64,000 nucleotides of DNA from Micromonospora solifontis (GTDB lineage: Bacteria; Actinomycetota; Actinomycetes; Mycobacteriales; Micromonosporaceae): contig NZ_RJLN01000009.1 of NCBI RefSeq assembly GCF_003725545.1, positions 37,815 through 101,814 on the forward strand. Reading direction: 5' to 3'. This document shows positions 1-9,200 of this stretch, in pieces (within the stretch, counting starts at the first letter, position 1; every line of letters starts with the position of its first letter). Made by a program: the position numbers and the translations under genes. The notes below the pieces were generated by a model, which was not told the DNA's origin, did no database searches, and saw nothing but the letters and a program-made list of their open reading frames with translations.

Positions 1-551
1 CGCACGCCGGAGACGTCCGGCTGGTGGCGTACCTGGTCGGGCCGGCCGTTCCGGACACCGGCGAGTTGGTCGCGCGGCTGCGGGAGCGGCTGCCGGAGTA
101 CATGGTGCCGTCGGCCTTCACCACGTTGTCGACCTTGCCGCTCACCCCCAACGGCAAGGTGGACCGCCGGGCGCTGCCCGAGCCGGACCTGGCCCGCCCG
201 CAGCCTGGCAGCCCGTACGTGGCCCCGCGCAACCAGTTGGAGCGCACCATCGCCGGCATCTGGCGGGAACTGCTCGGGGTGGACCAGATCGGGGTGGACG
301 ACAACTTCTTCGAACTGGGCGGCCACTCGCTGCTGATGGCCGAGGCGCGGGCCCGGCTGGCCGAGGCGGCCGGCCGGGACGTGACCCTGGTCGAACTCTT
401 CCAGTTCCCCACCGTCGGTGCGCTGGCCGGCTACCTCGACCGGCCTGGCGCCACCGCCGACCTGCTGGCCGGTGCCGAGGACCGCGCGGGGCACCGCCGG
501 CAGTCCCTGAATCGACGTCAACAGGCCGCCGCCCGCCGGTCGCGGGCCTGA
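1..551 (+). CDS. NRPS C-terminal fragment (A-domain end plus carrier domain), 5' end outside window
   Basis: This is the 3' end of a non-ribosomal peptide synthetase that begins left of the window; the frame is open from base 3. The first ~50 residues are the small C-terminal subdomain of an adenylation domain, with the A10 motif PLTPNGKVDRRALP that carries the catalytic lysine. A peptidyl carrier domain follows, with the phosphopantetheine motif DNFFELGGHSLL; its serine codon is at 327-329. A short Arg-rich tail ends the protein, and there is no thioesterase or epimerase after the carrier. The next gene, a PKS, starts within 20 bases, so the acyl-peptide on this carrier is probably passed to that ketosynthase. 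The substrate cannot be predicted because the binding pocket lies outside the window. Confidence 0.93.
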   Translation, partial: HAGDVRLVAYLVGPAVPDTGELVARLRERLPEYMVPSAFTTLSTLPLTPNGKVDRRALPEPDLARPQPGSPYVAPRNQLERTIAGIWRELLGVDQIGVDDNFFELGGHSLLMAEARARLAEAAGRDVTLVELFQFPTVGALAGYLDRPGATADLLAGAEDRAGHRRQSLNRRQQAAARRSRA

Positions 552-567
552 ACGGTAGGTGAGGCAC

Positions 568-3500
568 GTGTCAGACGCAGCCGAGGACCCGAACCAGGTC
601 GCCGTCATCGGCATGGCCGGGCGTTTCCCCGGTGCCGCCGATGTGGAGGCGTTCTGGGCCAACCTGGTCGCCGGTCGGGAGGGGATCGTCCACCTCTCCG
701 ACGAGGAGCTGGTGGGCGGCGGGATCGACCCCGAGCTGATCGCGCGGGACAACTACGTGAGGGCCAAGGGGGTCCTCGACGACGCTGACCTCTTCGACGC
801 GGGCTTCTTCGGCTTCCACCCCCGGGAGGCCGAGGTGCTCGACCCGCAGCACCGGGTCTTCCTGGAGTGCGTCTGGACCGCGCTGGAGTCGGCCGGGTAC
901 GACCCGCAGACCTTCGCCGGGCGGATCGGTGTCTTCGCCGGCGCGAGCCTAAACTCGTACCTGCTGTTCAACCTGCTCGGCAACCAGCGGGCCGTCGACG
1001 CGGCCGGCAGCTACCAGACGCTGATCTCCAGCGACAAGGACTTCCTGGCCACCCGGGTCTCCTACAAGCTCAACCTGACCGGGCCCAGCATGACCGTGCA
1101 GACCGCCTGCTCCACCTCGCTGACCGCGGTGCACCTGGCGGTGCAGAGCCTGCTCAACGGCGAGTGCGACCTCGCGCTTGCCGGCGGGGTCTCGGTCAGC
1201 GTGCCGCTGCGCGAGGGCTACCTGCACGAGCAGGGCGGGATCCTCTCCCCGGACGGGCGCTGCCGGGCCTTCGACGCCGAGGCGCGGGGGACCGTGCCGG
1301 GCAACGGTGCCGGGGTGGTGGTGCTGCGCCGGATGGCCGACGCCCGGGCGGCCGGGGATCCGGTGGACGCGGTGATCCGCGGCACCGCGGTCAACAACGA
1401 CGGGTCGACGAAGGTCGGCTACACCGCGCCCAGCGTGGACGGCCAGGCCCAGGTGATCGCCGAGGCGCTCGCGGTGGCCGAGGTGGAACCGGACAGCATC
1501 GGCTACGTGGAGGCCCACGGTACCGGCACCGCGCTCGGTGACCCCATCGAGGTCACCGCGTTGACGCGGGCGTACCGCAAGCACACCGACCGGGTCGGCT
1601 ACTGCGCGCTGGGCTCGGTCAAGAGCAACGTCGGCCACCTGGATGCGGCGGCGGGTGTCACCAGCCTGATCAAGGCGGTGCTGGCGGTCAAGCACGGACT
1701 GATCCCGGCGACCCTGCACCACACCCGGGCCAACCCGGAGCTGGCCCTGCCGGCCAGCCCGTTCTACGTCAACACCGAGCTGCGGCCCTGGCCCCGGCAG
1801 GCGGCGCCGCGGCGGGCGGGGGTCAGCTCCTTCGGCATCGGCGGCAGCAACGTGCACGTGATCCTGGAGGAGGCGCCAGCCCCGCCGGCCACCCCCCGGC
1901 AGGCCACCGGCCCGGCCGCGCCCCGGGTGCTGCCGCTGTCGGCCCGCTCCGCGCCGGCGCTGGCCGAGGCGGCCGGGCGGCTCGCCGAGCACCTGGCCGC
2001 CCGGCCTGAGCTGGATCTCGACGACGTCGCGTACACCCTGGCCCGCCGGCGCCGGGCGTTCGAGCACCGTACGGCGGTGGTCGGCCGGGACGCCGCCGAA
2101 CTGGTCGGCGCGCTCCGCCGGGCCGCCGACGCGGGCGGCGGCACGCTGGCCGGACGGGACGCCCCGGTGGCGTTCCTCTTTCCCGGCCAGGGCGCGCAGT
2201 ACGTCGGCATGGCCCGAGACCTCTACCGCTCGGAGCCGGTGTTCGCCGTCGAGCTGGACCGGTGTGCCGAGCTGTTCGCCGCGCACCTCGGGGAGGACCT
2301 CCGGACGGCGTTGTTCGCGGCCGACGACGACACCGGCGAGGCGGCGCGCGCCCTGGCCCGGACCGCGGTCACCCAACCGGTGCTGTTCCTGGTCGAGTAC
2401 GCGCTGGCCCGGCTGTGGCTGTCCTGGGGTGTCCGCCCCGCGGCGATGGTCGGGCACAGCGTCGGCGAGTACGTGGCCGCCTGCCTGGCCGGGGTGTTCT
2501 CGCTTGAGGACGCGGTGGCGCTGGTGGCGGCCCGGGGCCGGCTGGTGCAGTCGATGCCGTCCGGGTCGATGCTGGCGGTGTTCCTGCCCGAGGCCGAGGT
2601 GACCGGCTGGCTGACCGACCAGCTGTGCCTGGCCGCGGTGAACTCTACCGGCCTGTGCGTGCTGGCCGGTCCGACGCCCGCCGTGGACGGGCTGGCGCGG
2701 CGGTTGGCGGCGGCCGGGGTGGCGCACCGCCGGCTGCGCACCTCGCACGCGTTCCACTCGCCCGGCATGGACGCCGCCGTGGCGCCCTTCGTCGAGGTGG
2801 TGCGGCAGGTCGCGCTGCGGCCGCCGGCGATCCCGTTCCTCTCCAACGTCACCGGCGCCTGGATCACCGACGAGCAGGCCACCGACCCGGCGTACTGGGG
2901 CCGGCACCTGCGGGCGCCGGTCCGCTTCGCCGACGCCCTGGACGTGCTGCTCGCCGACGAGGAACTGGTGCTGCTGGAGGTGGGGCCAGGCCAGACGCTG
3001 CGGAACTTCGTGCGCCAGCACCGGGCCTGGCACGAGCGGCGAACCGTGGTTGGCTCGGTCCGGCACCCGGACGAGCGGCGCGACGACCAGGAGTACCTGC
3101 TGGCCGGGCTGGGTGAGCTGTGGGCCGCCGGCGTGCCGGTGGACTGGGCGGCCTACGAGGGTGACGCGCCACGCCGGCCGGTGCGCCTGCCCACGTACGC
3201 CTTCCAGCGGCGGCGCTACTGGATCCACCCGGAGACCGGCCCGGCCCGCTCCGCCCGGCCAGCCCCGGCCGCCGGGGCGGACGCACCGTGGTTGCACGTA
3301 CCCGGCTGGCGGCGGCTCGGCCCGCCGCTCGCCGCCGCCGACGCGACGGCGCCGCGCGAACCCCGCTGGGTGCTGCTCGGCACCGAGCTGCCGTTCGGGG
3401 CGGCGCTGGCCGGGCGGCTGGCCGGCGCCGATGTGCTGCGCGTCGACGCCGGCGACGAGCTGCGGGAGACCGGCGAGCGGTCCTGGTCGCTGGAACCGAC

Positions 3501-6222
3501 CAGCCGCGACCAGTACGCGGGCCTGCTCAAGTCGCTGGAGGCGGACGGCCCCCGCACGATCCGGCTGGTGCACCTGTGGAGCCTCGCCGCGGAGCCGGGC
3601 GCGGACCTGGACACCGCCCGCATCGAGCGGGCCCGCCGGGTGGGCCTCGACAGCCTGCTGGCCCTGGCGCAGGCGATCGGGGACGTGCAGCCGGCGGGCC
3701 CGGTGGAGATCGACGTGCTCACCCGGGGCCTGTTCGGCGTGACCGGCGACGAGGAACTGCAGCCGGAGAACGCCCCCCTGCTCGGCGCCACCACAGTCAT
3801 CCCCCAGGAGGTTCCGGACGTCACCTGCCGGGTGCTGGACCTGACCGGCGCCGACCTCGCCGCCTCGGGCGCGGCCTCCGCCCGGCCCGGCGCCGTCGCG
3901 ACGGTCCTGGCCCGGCTGGCCGCGCCGGCCCCGGAACGGGAGCTGGCCCTGCGCGGCCGGCACTGGTGGGTACGCGACTTCGAGGCGATCCGGCCGGCGG
4001 GGGAGGGCAGCCGGCTGCGCCCCGGCGGCGTCTACCTGATCACCGGTGGACTCGGCGGGGTCGGCCTGGCCCTGGCCGAGCAGATCGCCGGCGCGGTCCA
4101 CGCCCCGGTGCTCGGGCTGCTCAGCCGCACCGCCTTCCCGGCCGAGCAGGACTGGACGGACTGGCTGGCCGGGCACGGGGAGCACGACGAGACCAGCCGA
4201 CGGATCCGCCGCCTGGCGCGGCTCCGCGAGCGGGGCGCCCGGGTGATCGTGCTGACTGCCGACGTCACCGACCGGGACGCTCTGGCCGGCGCGGTCGACC
4301 GGCTGCGCGCGGCCGGCGGCGGCGGCCTGCACGGCGTGATCCACGCGGCCGGGCTGCCGTCCCGGGGCCTGATCGCGGTCAAGTCCGCACAGGACGTCGC
4401 CGACGTGCTCGCCGCCAAGACCGTCGGCACTCTCCACCTCGACGCGGTCTGCGACAGCGATCAGCTGGACTTCCTGCTGCTCTGCTCCTCGTTGACCGGG
4501 CTGCTGGGCGGCCCCGGGCAGAGCGACTACTGCGCGGCCAACGCCTTCCTGGACGTCTTCGCCCAGTGGCGGCGCGCCAGCACGGGAGCGCCGGTGACCG
4601 CGGTCGCCTGGGACACCTGGCGCCACACCGGCATGGCCGCCGGCCTGGTCGAGCGGCTGCACGGCGGCACCCCGCTGACCGGGCACCCGCTGCTGCACCG
4701 GCTGGCCACCACGACCGACCGGTCCCGGACGTACGCCACCACGCTGAGCACCGCCGACAGCTGGATCGTCGACGAACACCGGATCATGGGGCACGGCCTG
4801 GTCCCCGGTACGACGTACCTCGAGCTGGTCACCGCGGCGGTGGCCGAGCAGGCCGCCAGCCGGGTGGTCGAGCTGCACGACGTGCTCTTCACGCTGCCGG
4901 TGATCGTGCCCGATGGCGTGACCCGCGAGCTGTACACCACCGTCGAGGAGCGGGACGGGCAGCTGCGGTTCAGCGTGCAGAGCAGGGGCGACGGGGACGC
5001 GGCCCGCTGGCAGGAGCACGCCAGCGGCACGGTGTCCTTCCACGAGCGGACCCCCGAGCCCACCCGCGACCTGGCGGAGCTGCGCCGCGGCTGCGCGGTG
5101 ACCGAGGTGATCGAGACCGAGGACGAGCTGAAGCGCCGGCTCAAGCTCGACCTGGTCGAGCAGGGCGGCCGGCTGCGGTTCTCGTTCGGCCCGCGCTGGC
5201 GCTGCCTGCGCCGGATCGAGGTCGGCCTCCGGCGGCTGATGGTCACCCTCGAACTGGCCGAGGAGTTCGCCGACGACCTGGCGCGCTACCCGCTGCACCC
5301 GGCGCTGCTCGACGTGGCCGGCGCCTCCGCCCGCATCCGCGCCCGGGACGTCTTCTACCTGCCGTTCACCTACCGCAGCCTGCGGGTCTTCGCCCCGCTG
5401 ACCCGGGTGATCCACTGCCATGTCGAGGTCGCCGAGGCCGGCGACTCGGGGGAGACCCTGACCGTCAGCATGGAGCTGCTCTCCCCCGAGGGGGAGCTGC
5501 TGGTCCGCGTCGTCGACTTCACCATCAAGCGGATCAACGACATCGACGGCCTGCTGGAACAGGTCGACCGGGGCGCCGTCGCCGCCGCCGGACCGGACCC
5601 GGCGGAGGCCACCGCCGGCACCCTGCACCGGCTCAGCGAGGGGATGACCGCCGCCGAGGCGACGGCCGCCTTCGACCGGCTACTCACCGCGCCGGTGCTG
5701 CCCGAGCAGGTGGTGGTGACCGGCCGGGACCTCGCCCGGCTGCGCCGGCTGGCCGCCTCGATCACCCCGGCGCTGCTCGCCGGTGAGGTCGAACAGCTCG
5801 CCCCGCCCCGGGGCACCCACCCGCGGCCCGACCTGGACACCCCGTACGTGGCGCCGGCCACCGACGTCGAACGGGCCGTGGCCGCGATCTGGCAGGACGT
5901 CCTCGGGCTGGACCGGGTCGGCGTCCACGACGATTTCTTCGCCCTCGGCGGGCACTCGCTGGCCGCGGTGCAGATCGGCGCGAAGATCCGCAGCCGGTTC
6001 GGGGTGGAGCTGAACCTGCGGGGCTTCTTCGACAGCCCCACCGTGGCGCACACGGTCGCCGTGCTGGCCGACCCCGGCGAGCTGAGGGCCGACGACCGGA
6101 TCGAGGCGGTGGGCCGGGACCTGGCGGACGACGAGGCGGCTGGCCTCGACGACCTCTCCGACGAGGAGATCGAGTCGCAGCTGCGCGCCCTGCTCGCCGA
6201 GGAAGAGGGAGGTGGGGCGTGA
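568..6222 (+). CDS. Type I polyketide synthase, KS-AT-KR-DH-ACP
   Basis: This one-module modular PKS extends the chain received from the upstream NRPS by two carbons. Seen in order (residues from GTG 568): ketosynthase ~10-435 with active-site C181 in TACSTS plus the EAHGTGT and KSNVGH histidine motifs; acyltransferase ~533-830 with GHSVGE (S631) and HAFH (727-730), which in this family marks malonyl-CoA; ketoreductase ~1025-1370 with the structural half first, GGLGGVG near 1158 and a catalytic Y in SDYCAAN near 1321; dehydratase ~1385-1660 with the intact HxxxGxxxxP motif (H1404); and a carrier domain with GGHSL (S1797). KR before DH is the reverse of the textbook order. The second DH motif keeps the aspartate (D1582) but has Ala where Gln/His is usual. 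An acidic LSDEE tail resembles a docking peptide. GTG 568 is preferred over GTG 559 because GGTAGGTGAGG sits just upstream. Confidence 0.95.
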   Translation: MSDAAEDPNQVAVIGMAGRFPGAADVEAFWANLVAGREGIVHLSDEELVGGGIDPELIARDNYVRAKGVLDDADLFDAGFFGFHPREAEVLDPQHRVFLECVWTALESAGYDPQTFAGRIGVFAGASLNSYLLFNLLGNQRAVDAAGSYQTLISSDKDFLATRVSYKLNLTGPSMTVQTACSTSLTAVHLAVQSLLNGECDLALAGGVSVSVPLREGYLHEQGGILSPDGRCRAFDAEARGTVPGNGAGVVVLRRMADARAAGDPVDAVIRGTAVNNDGSTKVGYTAPSVDGQAQVIAEALAVAEVEPDSIGYVEAHGTGTALGDPIEVTALTRAYRKHTDRVGYCALGSVKSNVGHLDAAAGVTSLIKAVLAVKHGLIPATLHHTRANPELALPASPFYVNTELRPWPRQAAPRRAGVSSFGIGGSNVHVILEEAPAPPATPRQATGPAAPRVLPLSARSAPALAEAAGRLAEHLAARPELDLDDVAYTLARRRRAFEHRTAVVGRDAAELVGALRRAADAGGGTLAGRDAPVAFLFPGQGAQYVGMARDLYRSEPVFAVELDRCAELFAAHLGEDLRTALFAADDDTGEAARALARTAVTQPVLFLVEYALARLWLSWGVRPAAMVGHSVGEYVAACLAGVFSLEDAVALVAARGRLVQSMPSGSMLAVFLPEAEVTGWLTDQLCLAAVNSTGLCVLAGPTPAVDGLARRLAAAGVAHRRLRTSHAFHSPGMDAAVAPFVEVVRQVALRPPAIPFLSNVTGAWITDEQATDPAYWGRHLRAPVRFADALDVLLADEELVLLEVGPGQTLRNFVRQHRAWHERRTVVGSVRHPDERRDDQEYLLAGLGELWAAGVPVDWAAYEGDAPRRPVRLPTYAFQRRRYWIHPETGPARSARPAPAAGADAPWLHVPGWRRLGPPLAAADATAPREPRWVLLGTELPFGAALAGRLAGADVLRVDAGDELRETGERSWSLEPTSRDQYAGLLKSLEADGPRTIRLVHLWSLAAEPGADLDTARIERARRVGLDSLLALAQAIGDVQPAGPVEIDVLTRGLFGVTGDEELQPENAPLLGATTVIPQEVPDVTCRVLDLTGADLAASGAASARPGAVATVLARLAAPAPERELALRGRHWWVRDFEAIRPAGEGSRLRPGGVYLITGGLGGVGLALAEQIAGAVHAPVLGLLSRTAFPAEQDWTDWLAGHGEHDETSRRIRRLARLRERGARVIVLTADVTDRDALAGAVDRLRAAGGGGLHGVIHAAGLPSRGLIAVKSAQDVADVLAAKTVGTLHLDAVCDSDQLDFLLLCSSLTGLLGGPGQSDYCAANAFLDVFAQWRRASTGAPVTAVAWDTWRHTGMAAGLVERLHGGTPLTGHPLLHRLATTTDRSRTYATTLSTADSWIVDEHRIMGHGLVPGTTYLELVTAAVAEQAASRVVELHDVLFTLPVIVPDGVTRELYTTVEERDGQLRFSVQSRGDGDAARWQEHASGTVSFHERTPEPTRDLAELRRGCAVTEVIETEDELKRRLKLDLVEQGGRLRFSFGPRWRCLRRIEVGLRRLMVTLELAEEFADDLARYPLHPALLDVAGASARIRARDVFYLPFTYRSLRVFAPLTRVIHCHVEVAEAGDSGETLTVSMELLSPEGELLVRVVDFTIKRINDIDGLLEQVDRGAVAAAGPDPAEATAGTLHRLSEGMTAAEATAAFDRLLTAPVLPEQVVVTGRDLARLRRLAASITPALLAGEVEQLAPPRGTHPRPDLDTPYVAPATDVERAVAAIWQDVLGLDRVGVHDDFFALGGHSLAAVQIGAKIRSRFGVELNLRGFFDSPTVAHTVAVLADPGELRADDRIEAVGRDLADDEAAGLDDLSDEEIESQLRALLAEEEGGGA

Positions 6223-6298
6223 CCCGGCTCCGGGGAGCCGGGCGTGGCCCGGCCCGTACCACCGCAGCGACCGACCAGCGAACCGAGGATGATCGCCT

Positions 6299-9200
6299 GT
6301 GACCACCACCGATCTGGGCAGCCTGTCCGCGGCGCAGAAGCGCGCGCTGCTCGCCGAACGGCTGCGGCAGCGCAAGCAGCGGCGGGAGTTCCCCGCCTCC
6401 TTCTCCCAGCAGCGGCTCTGGTTCCTGGAACAGCTGGCACCGGGCAGCGCCGCGTACAACATCCCCGGGGCGGTCCGCATCCACGGCCCGCTGGACCTCG
6501 CGGTGTGGCGACGCAGCTGCGTCGAGATCACCCGGCGGCACGAGGCGCTGCGGACCACCTTCACCGAGGTCGACGGTGAGCCCCGGCAGGTGATCAACCC
6601 GACCGGCGAGCCGGAGTTCACCGTGGTCGACTGCGCCCACCTGAGCGGCCCTGCGGGTGAGACGGGCATCCAGGGCCTGGCCCGCGAGGAGTTCGCCCGC
6701 CCGTTCGACCTGGCCAACGGGCCGCTGCTGCGGGTCAAGTTCCTCCGGCTCGGCCCGGAGGAGCACGTGCTCCTGTTGACCATGCACCACATCGCGGCCG
6801 ACCTCTGGTCGATGTCGGTGGCCATCGCCGAGCTGGTGGAGCTCTACGGGGCCTTCGCGGCCGGCCGGGCGTCGACCCTGCCGGAGCTGCCGATCCAGTA
6901 CGTCGACTACACCGTCTGGCAGCGGCGGCGGCTGGCCGGCGACGCCCTCGACGCCGACCTGGCGTACTGGCGGGAGAGGCTGGCCGGCGCGCCCGCCGCG
7001 CTGGAACTGCCCACCGACCGGCCGCGCCCGGCGGTGCAGAGCACCCGGGGCGGCTCCCGCCCCTTCGCCCTGCCCGAGCCGGTGATGACCCGGCTGCGCG
7101 AGCTGAGCCAGCGGGAGGGCGCCACCCCTTTCATGACCCTGCTGGCGGCCTTCCAGGTGCTGCTGCACCGCTACACCCGCGAGGACGACATCGTGGTCGG
7201 CGTGCCGGTGGCCAACCGGAACCGCCCCGAGATCGAACGGCTGGTCGGCTACTTCGTCAACACTCTGGCGCTGCGTACCGACCTGTCCGGCGCGCCGAGC
7301 TTCCGGGAACTGGTCGGCCGGGTCCGGCAGACCTGCCTGGGCGCGTTCGCCCACCAGGAGCTGCCGTTCGAGCGGCTGGTCGAGGAACTGGCCCCCCGCC
7401 GGGACCTGTCCCGCTCGCCCATCTTCCAGGTGCACTTCATCTTCCAGAACATCCCGATGCCCGAGTTCGACGTGGCCGGGCTCCGGCTGGAACCGGTCGG
7501 CGTGGAGAGCGTGACCGCCCGGTTCGACCTGGAGCTGCAGGTCTTCGACCGGCCGGACGGGCTGACCGGCTGGTTCGAGTACAACAGGGACCTCTTCGAT
7601 CCGGCCACCGTCGAGCGGATGTCGGCACACCTGGCCCGGCTGGTGGCGAACCTGCTCGCCGAGCCGGACCGGCGGATCGACCAGGTGTCGATGCTCGACG
7701 CGGACGAGGAGCGGGAGCTGCGGCTGCGCTGGAACGACACCCGCCGGGACTGGCCGGCGCCGGTGACCGTGCCGCAGCGCTTCGCCGATCGGGCCGCCGC
7801 CACCCCGGACGCCCTCGCGCTGCGGACCGACCGGGAGAGCCTGACCTACGCCGAACTGGACCGGCGCTCGACCCGGCTGGCCCGGCGGCTGCGCCGGCTC
7901 GGGGTGGCGCGGGAGGCGTTGGTCGGCATCTGCCTGGACCGCTCCGCCGACATGGTCGTGGCGATGCTCGCGGTGCTCAAGAGCGGCGGCGCCTACGTGC
8001 CGCTGGACCCGGGCTTCCCGCCGGAACGGATCGCCTTCATGCTGGCCGACTCCGGCCTGTCCGTGCTGCTCACCAGCAGCGACGTGCTGGCCGGCCTGGG
8101 TGGGGTCCAGGCCGAGCCGCTCTGCCTGGACCTGCTCGCCGACGAATTGGCCGACGAGCCGGTCGAGGCGCTGCCCCTCGACGTCGACCCGGACGACCTG
8201 GCGTACGTCATCTACACCTCCGGCTCCACGGGCCGGCCCAAGGGCGTGCAGGTCACGCACGGCGCGCTGGGGAACTTCCTGCTCGCCATGGCCGAGCGTC
8301 CCGGCATCGCCCCCCGCGACGTGCTGCTGGCGGTCACCACCCTCTCCTTCGACATCGCCGGGCTGGAACTGCTCCTGCCGCTGGTGGAGGGGGCCAGCGT
8401 GGTCGTGGTCGGCCGGCAGGTCGCCGCCGACGGCGAGCGGCTGGCCGCCGCGCTGGACCGTGCCGCCGCCACCGTGATGCAGGCGACCCCCTCCACCTGG
8501 CGGATGCTGTTGGACGCCGGCTGGGCCGGAAGCCCTGGGTTGCGGGCGCTGGCCGGCGGGGAGGCGCTGCCGGCCGAGCTGGCCCAGCGGCTGCTGCCCC
8601 GCTGCGCCGAGGTGTGGAACATGTACGGCCCAACCGAGACGACCATCTGGTCGGCGGTGGCGAAGGTCGACCACGGGCCGATCCGCCTGGGCGAGCCGAT
8701 CGCCAACACCGAGCTGCACGTGCTCGACGGCAGCGGCGCGCCGGTGCCGCTCGGCGTCCCCGGCGAGCTGCACATCGGCGGCGCCGGCCTGGCGCGTGGC
8801 TACCTGGACCGGCCCGAGCTGACCGCCGAGCGGTTCGTCCGGCATCCGTCCCCGATCGGGCTGGGTGACCGGCTCTACCGCACCGGCGACCTGGTCCGCC
8901 GCAGCGCCGACGGGAGCATCGAGTTCCTCGGCCGGCTGGACCACCAGGTGAAGCTGCGCGGCTTCCGGATCGAGCTGGGCGAGATCGAGTCGGTGTTGGA
9001 GCGGCAACCGCAGGTCAGCCAGGCGGTGGTGACCGTACGCGAGGACACTCCCGGCGACCAGCGGCTGGTGGCGTACGTGGTGGCGGACCCCGCCGCGGAC
9101 GGCGAGCCGGCCGCCGACCGGCCGCACGAGCTGGACCAGTGGCGTGACGTCTGGGACGCCGCGTACGACGTCGAGGAGCCCGGCGAGGTCGACCCGACGC

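Noticed and set aside
949..5628. 1559-codon open frame on the minus strand through the PKS gene
   Set aside because: It is a by-product of third-position GC bias; the plus strand has clear KS, AT, KR, DH and ACP motifs, and the minus translation is low-complexity and matches nothing.
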